Below are positions 49,065 through 60,290 of a stretch of DNA of 64,000 nucleotides, in pieces (position 1 is the stretch's first letter; each line of letters begins with the position of its first letter). Made by a program: the position numbers and the translations under genes. The stretch comes from Glomus cerebriforme. Its lineage: Eukaryota; Glomeromycota; Glomeromycetes; Glomerales; Glomeraceae. The notes beneath the pieces are model-generated. The model was not told where the DNA came from, did not search any database, and saw only the letters and a program-made list of their open reading frames with translations. The stretch covers positions 199,409 through 263,408 of the forward strand of contig QKYT01000020.1 in NCBI GenBank assembly GCA_003550305.1, written 5' to 3'.

Positions 49065-49136
49065 GCCGGCGTAGCTTAGTGGTAGAGCGTCAGTCTTGTA
49101 AACTGAAGGTCGGTGGTTCAATCCCGCCCGTCGGCT
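49065..49136 (+). tRNA. tRNA-Thr (anticodon UGU)
   Basis: A 72-nt cloverleaf without intron. Acceptor gccggcg pairs with cgtcggc (one G-U pair). The D arm is gctt-agtggtag-agc. The anticodon stem tcagt/actga encloses the loop cttgtaa, with anticodon TGT (Thr). The T arm contains ggttcaatccc, which also serves as the B box; tagcttagtgg is the A box. A T-run follows as the pol III terminator. No CCA is encoded. Confidence 0.95.
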
Positions 49137-49138
49137 TC

Positions 49139-49149
49139 TTTTTTTTTTC
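49139..49149 (+). terminator. RNA polymerase III terminator
   Basis: A run of ten or more T residues starts two bases after the tRNA 3' end, as expected for pol III termination. Confidence 0.8.
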
Positions 49150-49454
49150 TTAAATAATTTTTTGTGTGACGATAAAGAAAAATTCTCATTGAAGTTAACT
49201 ATCAAGGAAGAAAACAATCAAGGATAATTTAGATGGTATATTAGCAAATAGAATTTATAGTCCTTAAAATTTAAACCTCCAAGGGAACCGTTTTCGCATA
49301 TATAAACTGTTACATATCATGTGATAAGATTATCTAATATTTTATTTTTTTTTTTTCCTAACTTTACTAAACAATTAAATTTTTTAATACATAAGATTTA
49401 TTAATAAAATAACATTCAAAGATAGTTGGAAAGATTATAATAATATTTTTAACA

Positions 49455-50637
49455 CTATTGTAATTCATCAAATTCATCATCAATTGCTTGAGCAGATATA
49501 ATTCTCACATTTTCTTTTGGTCTAAAGGAAAAAATATATATATTATTATTATTAAATCTAATCTCCACTTTTTTTTAAAAAAAAAAATAAATAAATTACA
49601 TTTACCTATCGTCTCGATCAACAGTAACTTTGCCTATACGTTTAACTATATCCATGCCATTACTAACCCTTCCAAATATCGCGTGTTTCCCTTTTCCAAA
49701 ATAATAATAATAATAATTAATATAAATTAATACTTGTTATTTTTAACAATTCCTTTCCTCTTATTTGAATCTTACCATCTAAGTGAGGAGTGGGTGATAA
49801 TGTTATGAAAAACTTTTTTGAGTTTAATTATCATAAATGAATATTATTGTAAACGAATGATAAGAAATTATGAAACAAAATTAAACAATAATTTCGTATT
49901 TCTTATTATTTCTTACTTGACTTCCATTTGTATCTGGTCCAGCATTGGCCATACTAATAATTCCAGCTCCTGTATGTTTTAAATCTGGATGAATTTCATC
50001 TTTAAATGTTGGACTATAATATTAATAATAAAAAAGATATTAAAATATATTAAATGGATGAATGATCAAATGAAATTTTTTATTTTAATAAATCATTCTT
50101 AATTTCTTGTCATTTACCCGTAAATTGAGCTCCCTCCACGTCCAGTTCCGGTTGGATCTCCTCCTTGAATCATGAATCCCTTTAAAATAGTTTACTAAAA
50201 TCTACTGTTTCTTTAATAACTCATTCAAAAATGAAGATTATACTTACTTCAATTACCCTATGAAACTTTGTTTTTTTAAAGAAAAAAACAAAAAAAAAAT
50301 GCTTAAAAATATTTTAATGACTAAAAAAAAATGTTATATATTTATGAAATTTCACTTACTATGGTATTGTTATAATATCCGCGTTTCGCCTAAGTATCCA
50401 AAAAAAAACAAGTAAATTTAATCTTTCTTTTTTATTTTTTTTTTTAAAAACTAAAAACTTACCAATTCAAAAAAATTATCACAAGTTCTCTTTGCATGAT
50501 TATCATACAGTTCTATTGTAATTATACCCTAATGATCAAAAAAAAAATGATAATTTCTTTTAAGTTTATAATTTTTTTTTAAATCAAAAAACAAAACAAC
50601 ATACCATAGAAGTATTGAGAATTACTGATCGAGACAT
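49455..50637 (-). CDS. Peptidyl-prolyl cis-trans isomerase, PPIL1 type
   Basis: About seven small exons from ATG at 50637 ([19 protein letters not shown]) to TAG at 49455-49457 (ending DDEFDELQ), about 170 aa. The cyclophilin fold is complete: [39 protein letters not shown] (catalytic Arg in FHR; FMIQGGD), [36 protein letters not shown], and [30 protein letters not shown] and the short length point to PPIL1, a spliceosomal cyclophilin that binds SKIP/Prp45. Here the end is extended by an acidic DDEFDEL tail. One internal exon, encoding FHRVIE, is only 18 nt. Introns are very short and T-rich. Confidence 0.88.
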
Positions 50638-51439
50638 TATATTAATTAAGAGAAAGAGTGTTTTCAGATCATACTGTATTCAGAAATCAGAAAACGACGA
50701 TGTTTATCATTTTATCATGTGATACTAATCTTATCAAAAATGGTGCGATTTATCACACGTTATAATTAAAGTTAAATGTCAATGTATTATATACATAGTT
50801 GTTGTAGATCTTTCGAAAAAGATTATTATTTAATTGTTATATCTGTTTGAAGAAAAAAAATTTCTTGTTAGTCAACTTACAAGATTATTAGATTCTCAAT
50901 GGATGAATGATTTTTTTTTCATAGTATCCCTGGCAATCATACAAATCTACCCGTACTGATCATTTTTCTATAACTGATAATTATGTTGCATCAACAACAA
51001 AACAAATCTTGTAAAGGATGTTATTAGAAGTTTTTAAAATTATTTTGCAAAAATGCCGAAACAATATTAAATGATATAATAATTAAGTATTCAGATTATT
51101 TTTCCTAAATATTGAATCAGTTTTGATATTTTAATTGATGTGATTTTAGAAAATAATGATAGTGAAAAATATTAATCTTTGAAGTTGGAAATTACATAAT
51201 AACTCTGATAATGGTTACATATATGACCAAAATCAAAAAGATCTAATATATTATTGTAATTGCCGGACTGAACTTGAAAAACAACCAGCAAAAAAATTTA
51301 GTATTAGTTTTAAAATGATACTATGGACAATAAATATTTTTTTAAGTTTGGATTTTATCAATCAATTTTAAATCGCCAATTTTCATTTATAATTCTGGCC
51401 AAAAATTTTCTTAATTCTGGCCGAATTTATAATGCCGGC
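50638..51439. other. Gene-free interval at the housekeeping/accessory boundary
   Basis: About 0.8 kb of AT-rich DNA with no gene. From about 51370 the sequence repeats ttctggcc/gccggcc-type words, then passes into the degraded element. Confidence 0.4.
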
Positions 51440-52790
51440 CTAAATTTAATTATATTCGAAAAATTCAAGACGAGATAAGGAAAAGTATATCTCTAGTTTA
51501 GAAAAGCAGTTAGTAGAATCTGAGGAGCAGGTAGAAAAATTATGATGCCAGATCAAAACCATCTTATCATGAAAAAATTTGCCAATATAGAGGAATTCTT
51601 CAGACTTGTATAATTCTAAAACTAATAGCTAATGCCCAAAATTAGGTAAATAGAATGTTAAATAATATAGCAAGAAAATAAACCTGTATTAGTAAATTGC
51701 TATGAGAAAAATTTGCTAAACAGTTATTATATTAATAAAATACTAAACGTCTTTATCAGTTGTAAACTAATGCCTAAAACTAGATAAATAGAATATTAGT
51801 TATTATAACAAGAAAGCAAATCCATATAGGTAAATTGTTATGTGAAAAGTTTGTTTTTCAACTATTGGTTAGGCAAAGAATCAGAATATTTTAAATTTGC
51901 AAAAACAAATTTTAGCATTATAAAATAATCTACACTAATCAAATAAACATAGTAGAAATATCTCATCCATATTTTGACTGAAATAATAGTATTCCAGATT
52001 TTCTTGCACAATTTATTCTAAACTTATAGAATCAGGATATAGATCCAGTAAGTGTAAAGATCAATGGAAAAACCCAGGCATTAGGACATTTAAGAGTTTA
52101 TATGAAAAAAAGAACCTTAGAATGATTTAATGAAGAAATAACTACAAAGCAAAATTAAAAATTAACTAACTTGATTGATAATATAGGACAAGTTAATTTA
52201 ATAGTAGTGAATGGATGTATGGTCATCCAGATAGATATTGATAGATTAAATAAGATATCCAGACAATCTAAAAATGCAATAGTCAAATTAAGAGTTGTAG
52301 AAAATTCTTGGAATAAAGACTGATATATAGCAAAAAATCATTCTAGTAATTTTCCAGTAAATGCATCAAATGCTAATAATAGTATTACAGTAGTTATACC
52401 TAATATTCAATTTAGTCAAGCTATATGATGACTAAAAACTTATTTTCTTACAGTAGAAAAAAAACTTCAGGATATAATATATAGAATAATTATAAAGAGA
52501 AATATGACTATAGATGAATTATATAGAAAAATATTACAAATAGGTAGACAAGCTAACTATAAACCTGAAGAATTATGTAAAAGGTTATTAAATGTCCTTT
52601 TATTTTCATGACTTAAAAAAAATATTGGTGAACATTTACCTTTAGATGAATTAACTAAAAAGTTTTATGAAATAAAATTATACCAAATAACTAGACATAA
52701 AAGAAATAAAATATCTGATCCACTAATATTTCAATGAGCATCTTAGTGAATATATAAATCTTTATCTATTTCAGTTTCTTAATAGCAAAA
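51440..52790 (+). pseudogene. Decayed gag-like retroelement remnant
   Basis: A short coiled-coil-like frame at about 51460-51560 (KEKYISSLEKQLVESEEQVE), then a duplicated spacer, then a long frame from about 52010 to 52790. That frame reads as protein (GKTQALGHLRVYMKKRTLE, FNEEITTKQN, IGQVNLIVVNG, NAIVKLRVVENSW, ELYRKILQIGRQANYKPEEL, NIGEHLPLDELTKKFYEIKL) but is broken by stops. Nearly all are TGA or TAG where Trp would be expected from context (after RTLE, KD, twice after QAI, after LFS, after IFQ). It resembles the gag-like proteins abundant in Rhizophagus genomes; that comparison is from memory. The pattern suggests G-to-A decay of an inactive element. Confidence 0.6.
51625..51855 (+). repeat. 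Degenerate tandem duplication, about 135-bp spacing
   Basis: Two copies: one begins ctaatgcccaaaattaggta (near 51630), the other ctaatgcctaaaactagata (near 51768). Both continue with aaatagaat, a-rich text and gtaaattg(c/t)tatg. They lie within the decayed element. Confidence 0.6.
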
Positions 52791-55300
52791 AATTACTTTA
52801 AAAGATTTGCAAAAATTTTATTAGAAAAGCAAAAAGCCAATTTTTAATTATAAATAACTTAGTAAAACATAAAAAAAATGCTTTTACTAGTTTCTTTCAA
52901 ACATATAAAATAGATTTGTAATATATATAAAAACACTAATCTTTTCTCTAATATACTTACTAAAAATGAAATAATGAAAGAAATCGCAAAAACTTATAGA
53001 TTACCTTTTAAATTGCAAAAACTAGAAAAGTTGCAATTATCTAGAATTGATAAAAATTAGTCAGATAATATCTAAATTTGCTAGGATATCACTTAATAAT
53101 TAATCACAAAAGCCTTTTTATTTTAGTAATTATGAATAGAAAAAACACAAGAAAAATAATTGCTCAAGTTTAAATCCTATAGTTAAATTAAATTTTATTT
53201 AATATTATTATCCTCAACTTCTATCTACTTAATTTCAATACACTCCTAATTCTGATAATAATAATAATAATAAGGAAGTTTATAATGAAGAAGAAAATAA
53301 ATAGTATAATTAATTATTAAAAAAAAAATAGGTATTAGTAAATAATGAGTTATCTCTGACAACTAGTTAGCTATTATTTAAACTTTTACTAACAATATGA
53401 AAGATAGCCAGTTATATAAAGCTTAGAAAAAGGATTTGAAGATAAATGAGTAGTTTTCATCTTTACAGTATTTGCAAATTGAGTAATATAAATAATATAT
53501 CAATTTCTAATTCTTTTTTAAATCCTAGAAGTGAGTTTAAAAAATTGAATAATATAATAATTAAGACTTTTAGATGAAAAGCTAATAAGCTATCTAACTT
53601 TACTATAAAAAGTAACTTCAAACATATCATCAAATCATTAGGATAGTTTACAAATATACTAGTTAATGTAAAGTAACTCTTAGCTTTATATTCTAAATTT
53701 ATCATTTTTCCTAATTTTGATTTCATATTTAATATTTTATTTAGATCCAGTTTGGTCATTTTGTCTCATTTCTGTTTTTTTTTCTTCAAACCATTATTTT
53801 TTTTATATAGATAGTTATTTTAAAGTCTCAAGCTTATCATCTTGTCTCAGTTATACTTAGACTCAATCTATGGATGATAAATTTCTTTTAGATTTATATA
53901 CTTTTTCACTTTTTTATTTCACTTATTCTTCTTTAATTATTAAAATTACCCTGTTACTCCTTTTATATTTTATTCTTTTTAAGAATATAAATGTTAAATT
54001 TTTTATTGATTTCATCACTGTTATTAATATTTAATGGTATTAATAATATTATCTTATGCTTATCAAAACTTTACTGAAAGAATAGCAATCCTTATTATCT
54101 TTAGTTACAATTAGCCAGTTTTATTTGACACAAATATTTACATCTTAAACTTTTTAAAATCCTATTTCCTTTAGGTAATTTTTTATATAAATGCACAGAT
54201 TTTCTAATACATTCTGTCACCTGTCACTAATTCAAGTTATTTTGATTTTTTGAATAAGGTTTCATTAGATTTTAGTTCTGAGCTTTTAATTTCTTGATCA
54301 TATAATAATAATAGAATAGATTTTCTATTTCATTATATTTATTCTTAGTATTTTTCATTTATTATATTTACTAAATTTATTTTTTAAATAGATTTTCTTT
54401 TTCCTCTGTATTACTTTTAAATATTAATTGGAATTTATCCTGATCTGTTCTAAATTGTTATTTTTTTACTCTACTTCTATCACTTCATAAAGCTCAGTTA
54501 GTTATTTTTACAGATCCATCTATATCATCTTTAAATATGAACTTCAATTCTTTGAATTACCTACTATAGAGATCCTTTAAAATCATTATTCTAAAAAATA
54601 TACAAGAAAAAAATGTTAGAAATCAAAGAAAAGTTAAAAAATATGCAAAGAAAAATGTTAGAAAGTAAGAAGAAAAATATTAAAATACGTGCAAGAAAAA
54701 AAATATAAATATCACTTAAAATGATTTAATTAATATTAATTGTTTTACTTTAGTATAATAATAATAATCAATATGATTCTTTAATTATTAAAATTAAATT
54801 AACTTAATTATTGTGATTCTTCAATTTAGTTAATTGTTTGTCATTATTTGTAATTACTGTATTTGTTTAAGAAATATATTATTTAATCAATATGATTTTT
54901 CAATTATTAAAATCAAATTAACTTAAGGGTTTAAAATTTATATGCTCCTGCATTGCAACGCATCCCTAAATCACATGATTTTAATCAAATTTGATTGGCC
55001 AAATATTTTACTACAAATTTTTATCCTTTATTATAATTTACAAATAATTTTATTGGCCAATTTTTTATTTATTTTATTTATCACAATCATTTCTTTAATA
55101 ACAAATTATACAAGCTTTTATTATACTGTATATAAAATAAAGGACAAAGATGAAAATAGGAATAAAAATAAAAGTTTATAATAATAATAAAAGTAAAGAG
55201 AACTAGAATTAAAACACTATTACAAAATTAAGCAATATCATGAAATTAAATACCATCACAAAATTAAAGCACCATTATAGCAGCAAATTAATCACTATCA
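52791..55300. other. Gene-free, AT-rich decayed DNA
   Basis: About 2.5 kb with no intact gene; short frames are low-complexity. A direct repeat of about 41 bp occurs at 54761 and 54886 (aatcaatatgatt, then ttaattatta or tcaattatta, then aattaactta). Near 55200-55330 a short motif like cacaaaattaaagca recurs three to four times. Confidence 0.45.
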
Positions 55301-55360
55301 CAAAATTAAAGCAGTATCTACAAAAAAAATAAATTAAAAATACTTCCCATCCATAATTAC

Positions 55361-57814
55361 CTTTCAAGATAAGATTTTTAGGTTTCCTACAAAATTAAAG
55401 GAAAAAAGAAATGTTAGTGGGTTATACTTAAGTTTCTTAAAACTCATTTTGAAAAATCCCACTCACCCAAATCCCAAGGCCATTTCCTAGAGGTATGCTA
55501 TATCCAGTCATCTATCTGAAAAATGACCAGCAGATTCAGATTGATCTGTTTGTACTACTGAATTGATCAGATGGTTTAAGTCAATCTGATTATCTGTCAC
55601 CTAAAGAAAAAATGCAAAAGGAATGTTAATGACATTCCAAAGACAAAAAAAAAACAAACATCACCTCTCAACTTACCTTTATAATCCAAGCTGAAGTCCA
55701 AATCTAGAAAGGCTTTTCTAAAAAAAAAATGGCAAAAAGGAATATTAATGATGTTCCAAAGACAAAGAAAAAGAAAATCCCAAAAAGCAAAACCTCCCAA
55801 CTTACTTTCATGATCCAAATCAAAGTCCAAGTCCAGGAAGGTGTCCCCTAAAGAAAAAATACAAAAAGGAACGTTAATAACATTCCAAAGACAAAAAAAA
55901 ATCCAAAAAACTCTAAAATCTCTATTTTCAACTTACCTACTCTATAAAAAAGGAATGTTCAGAAATGTTATAAAAAATGTCTGGAAAATATCTGAAAATT
56001 GTCATGTATGTCCAGAAAATGTCCCATAAAATGATCAACCCTTTTACCTGAAATTTTTTTATGTCCAGAATTTGTACATATCAACTGTACAAATTCCAGA
56101 CATGATAAATTTTAGACAAATTCTAGATGAATCAGCCAGACAAATTCTGGATATAAAATATCATCAAAATTTTAAACTAGATAAATTCTGGACATAAGAA
56201 ACTTCTGGACAAATTCTGGATATGAGTTTCTAAAAATGGATAAATTAATTTTGTAAAAAAATCAAAAAAATGTAAAATACACAAAATTGATATTTAAAAC
56301 TAATCTTTACCTTCTAAGTAAAATTGCAGAGCGAGCAAAAATACTATCTATAATGTAAAATTTAAAACTTATAAATAATCATAAATAATTATATAAATGA
56401 TAATGTATATTATTCATCTTTGGTGAATCACTTTTCTGGACAAAAATCTGACCAGAACAAATTCAGGACAAAAACTGAATGTCAGAAATGATTATGTTTT
56501 AGAATATTTTCCAAACAATGACAATGTTCAGAATTTGTATGATTATTATTCTGAACAATTTTTGGACAGTTTTCAGATATTCTTTTTTTATAGGGCTAAG
56601 CTGAAATCCAGATTCAGAAAGGCTTCCCCTAAAGAAAAGAAGTAAAAGGAATGTTAATGACATTTCAAAAACAGAAAAAAAAACAAATACTACCTCCCAA
56701 CTTACCTTTCATAGTCCAAGCTGAAGTTCAGGTCCAGAAAGGCTTTCCCTAAAGAAAAAATACAAAAGGAGCATTAATGATGTTACAACCTCTCAACTTA
56801 CTTTCATGATCCAAATCGAAGTCCAAGTCCAGAAAGGTGTTTCCTAAAGAAAAAATACAAAAAGGAACGTTAATAATATTTCAAAGACAAAAAAAAATCC
56901 AAAAAAAATCTAAAATTTCCGTTCCCAACTTACCTAAGCCGAAATCCAGGTCCAGGAAGGCATCCCCTAAAGAAAAGAAGTAAGAGGAATGTTAGTAACG
57001 TTTCAAAGACAAAAAAAAATAAATATCACCTCCCAACTTACCTTTCATAGTCCAAGTTAAAGTCCAGGTCCAGAAAGGCTTTTCCTAAAGAAAAAATACA
57101 AAAGGAGCATTAATGATGTTCCAAAGACAAAGAAAAAGAAAATCCTAAAAACTACAACCTCTCAACTTACTTTCATGATCCAAATCGAAGTCCAAGTCCA
57201 GAAAGGTGTTCCCTAAAGAAAAAATACAAAAAGGAACGTTAATAATATTTCAAAGACAAAAAAAAATCCAAAAAAAATCCAAAATCTCCGTTCCCAACTT
57301 ACCTAAGCCGAAATCCAGGTCCAGGAAGGCATCTCCTAAAGAAAAGAAGTAAGAGAAATGTTAGTGACGTTCCAAAGACAAAAAAAAATAAATATCACCT
57401 CCCAACTTACCTTTCATAGTCCAAGCTAAAGTCCAGGTCCAGAAAGGCTTCCCTTAAAGAAAAAATGCAAAAAAGAAGCATTAATGATGTTCCAAAGATA
57501 AAGAAAAAGAAAATCCCAAAAAACACAACCTTTCAACTTACTTTCATGATCCAAATCAGAGTCCAAGTCCAGGAAGATGTCCCCTAAAGAAAAAATACAA
57601 AAAGGAATATTAATAATGTTCCAAAGACAAAAAAAAATCCAAAAAAAACCTAAAATCTCCATTCCTAACTTACCTAAACCAAAATCCAGGTCCAGGAAGG
57701 CATTCTTAAAGAAAAGAAGTAAAAGGAACATTAGTAATGTTCTAAAGATGAAAAAAAATAAATCTCCATCTCCTAACTTACCTTTAAGCTAAAATTCAGT
57801 TTCAGGAAAATGTC
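55361..57814 (-). repeat. Tandem array of exon-like monomers (main block)
   Basis: About fifteen monomers of 110-130 bp. On the minus strand nearly all read: T-rich tract ending CTTTAG or TTAAG, a core, then GTAAGTTGGGA. Cores lie at 55361-55386, 55467-55600, 55677-55717, 55806-55847, 56596-56628 (broken), 56706-56748, 56802-56843, 56934-56966, 57042-57084, 57171-57212, 57303-57335, 57411-57452, 57542-57583, 57674-57704 and 57782-57814. Three core types alternate: A (42 nt, encodes FLDLDFDLDHE), B (41-43 nt, FLDLDFSLDYE) and C (31-33 nt, FLDLDFGL), giving a higher-order unit of about 370 bp. The A and C cores are mostly multiples of three, but B cores of 43 break the frame. It could be a micro-exon gene, or a satellite with splice-like motifs. 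Confidence 0.75.
55940..56595. mobile_element. MITE-like insertion nested in the array
   Basis: The element begins CTCTATAAAAAAGGAATG and ends ATTCTTTTTTTATAGGG, so its ends are imperfect inverted repeats. The trinucleotide CTA flanks both sides (55937-55939, 56596-56598). Uninterrupted type C copies at 56931 and 57301 read cttacctaag across the site, giving the empty-site state. The interior repeats gacaaattctgga-like words in both directions, so it can fold extensively. It has no coding frame. The insertion separates the type C core from its donor. Confidence 0.75.
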
Positions 57815-57894
57815 CTTTAGAAACAAAGCAAAAGGAACATTAGTGACGTTCCAATGACAAAAAAAAATAAAAAAATAAATCAAACAATCTCCAC

Positions 57895-58080
57895 TCCTAA
57901 ACTGAACAAAGAATATTCATATTGGGAGAGATTCAGGAGAACTGATCGGAAGGTTATTATTTTGGTACTAGCACTGGGATATGGGAGAAAATCAGAGCAT
58001 ATTAATTATCTAAGAAGGATCTTGCTTTCAGTCCTCACTCTGAGGACTTATATTATATAAATGTGATGAGCGATGCTTTT
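57895..58080 (+). repeat. Inverted dispersed repeat, left copy
   Basis: The reverse complement of this stretch is found at about 62285-62470 with roughly three quarters of bases alike by eye. Matching words include aaactga(a/g)caaa, ggtactagcac / ggtgctagtac and tattaa(t/c)tatctaagaagg. Many differences are transitions. A short frame across the copy is not a gene. Confidence 0.65.
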
Positions 58081-58331
58081 CTTATAGAGAGTATATATTC
58101 ACTTTTATAATTTGACTATATGTACTAAATTACTGAATTTATTTCAATAAAGTTGGTTAGTATTTTGTCTCGTCTTCAAAAAAAAAAAAATAATAATACT
58201 AAGTAATAAAATACTAATAATAATACTAAATAATTATCAAATAAAAAGAAAAACATTTGGTTAGAACATTTCTAACAGAAAAAAAAATGAAAAATAAAGG
58301 TTTATAATAAAACATTTGTTATGAAACTTAC

Positions 58332-59022
58332 ATTTCAGTTTTCTAAGTTCAGAAATAAACCTACAAAAAAAAAGAAAAACATTCAGTTAGAATATTTCTT
58401 AAAAAATAAAATAAAAAAAATAAAGTTCGTAATAAAGTAATTTATTACAAAACTTATATTTCTTTTTCAAATTTTGAATTCCCAAAGTCAAATCTATAAA
58501 AAAAAAGAAGAAACTTTCAGTTAGAACATTTCTTAAAAAACAAAAAAAAATAGAGTTTCATAATAAAATATTCATTATAAAATTTATATATATGTTTCTA
58601 AATTTTGAATTCCTAGAGCTAAATCTACAAAAAAAAGAAGAAATGTTCAGTTAGAATATTTCTTAAAAAAAAAATGAAGTTTTAGTATGAAACTTATATT
58701 CTGAAAAGAAAGTTTTGAAATTACAATCAACTTCAAAACTTACCAGATTTTCAACTTAAAATCAAAAAAAAAACCTGATCCTACAAAAAATAAAAAAAAG
58801 AAACATTAGTACTATTTCTACTAATAATTTTTTAAGTAAATGCATCAGATGAAAATTTTGGTAAAAAACTTTCATATCCAAAATGAAATCCAAGAACCTA
58901 TAAGAAGAAAAAAAAAGAAATATTAGAAACGTTTCTATTTAAAAAAAATAAAAAAAATGGTAAGTTTTATAAAAAAACTTACCAGTTCTCACTTTTCAGT
59001 ATTAGACTAAAAACTGAGAGTC
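58332..59022 (-). repeat. Tandem array of exon-like monomers (diverged block)
   Basis: Continues the minus-strand pattern with more diverged monomers. Cores lie near 58332-58360 (acceptor TTTTGTAG, donor GTAAGTTTC), 58456-58493 (donor changed to ATAAGT), 58578-58625, 58744-58780 (donor GTAAGTTTTG), 58876-58900 (donor lost) and 58983-59022 (donor GTAAGTTTTT). Core sequences share aattcaaaattt-like text and no longer encode FLDLD. Confidence 0.6.
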
Positions 59023-59339
59023 CTATAAAAGAAGAAAAAAAATGATTTTAATTTAACTAAAATAAACTGTAGCTGCGTATATTAATGGTATATATAATAT
59101 GATGTCTGTATTATGTTGATCTAAATATTAGATGAATATGTCAAGGTATTTAAAATCATGCTAGTGAATCGTAGATGTCATTGGAAATACATCACATGAT
59201 AAATATGAAATATCAGTCAAATATTGCACATCTGAAATGTGTGATAGGTTATGTTAAAATGTTAAATAATTAGACTAATCGTCTTTATCAACAAAACAGA
59301 TTAACAAGTTTTTTTTTAAAAAAAACTTTCTTTTCTTTA

Positions 59340-59610
59340 TTTTTTTAAGGATAGCCTTTTGGACTTTGAAATAGACAAAATAAAGATATTTCTTTTTATT
59401 TTTTTATATTTTATTTTTATTATTTCTTATTTTAGAAATATCATTAATATTTCTTTATTTTTTTAGGAACAGCTTCTTGAACTTAAAAATGTATAAAATA
59501 AAAGTATGTTTTTATATTTTTATATTTATTTTTTTATCTTAGAAACATTGCTAATGTTTCTTTTTTTTTATTTTTTTTTAGAAACAACCTTTTAAACTTT
59601 GAAATAGAGG
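59340..59610 (+). repeat. Related monomers in opposite orientation
   Basis: Three copies spaced about 116 bp apart on the plus strand: a T-rich tract ending TTAAG or TTTTAG, then gatagccttttggactttg (59350), gaacagcttcttgaactt (59467) and aaacaaccttttaaacttt (59582). The text before them (cattgctaatgtttc) resembles that before minus-strand monomers (CATTACTAATGTTCC), so this is the same family inverted. Confidence 0.55.
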
Positions 59611-60290
59611 TATTTTTTTAATTTTTTTATATTTTATATATTGTAAACAAACTCTTTGATGTATTTACTACAAATAATATGATAATTTTAAACTTTTACT
59701 GTAATATTAAAAATAATAGAAACAAAAAAAATGTGAAAAATGATTTTTAAAAAATAATAATACAATAAATATATTGAAAATTAAAAAATAAAACATAAAA
59801 ATTTATTTACAAAGATATTTATAATAGTTATAAACTTTGAAAAAGTGAAAAAATATATATCTTTGTCAGTAATTATGGGTAAAGATTGATAGGAATGGCA
59901 GTGATGACAGTCAGTCCTGTATAACCACAAAAATTTCATTCCACGTGACTTTTGGCCGGCATTACGGCATTAAGAAATTAACCATGTGATGAATAAGGGT
60001 GTGATAAATAAGGTTTCACCCGTTGAAAAAAAGGCAAATTTATCATACAGGCATTACAGGGTGTACAGGATAATAGCCTATGCCCTTGAAAAAATTCTGT
60101 CCCTGTAAAAATGAATTACTATGGTCACGTGGGGGTGAAAAATTTGTGATGATACTGGGGAAGATCAGTCAAAATATATGATAGTCATTGCATTTTAAGT
60201 CACACAAGAAAGTATAAAGATGAAATGAAAATGACTCATTCTATATTTTATCAGTTTAATATTTTTAACACGAAAAAAAATATTATCAAT

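Noticed and set aside
51960..52790. A mitochondrial or alternative code gene with TGA as Trp
   Set aside because: TAA and TAG also interrupt the frame, nearby nuclear LINE DNA shows the same damage, and no mitochondrial gene is present. Decay explains it better.
53463..53759. 98-codon minus-strand frame rich in Leu, Ile and Phe
   Set aside because: Low-complexity in AT-rich decayed DNA, with no domain or support from neighbours.
57854..58060. 68-codon frame on the plus strand
   Set aside because: Lies in the inverted dispersed repeat, and the partner copy does not keep the frame.
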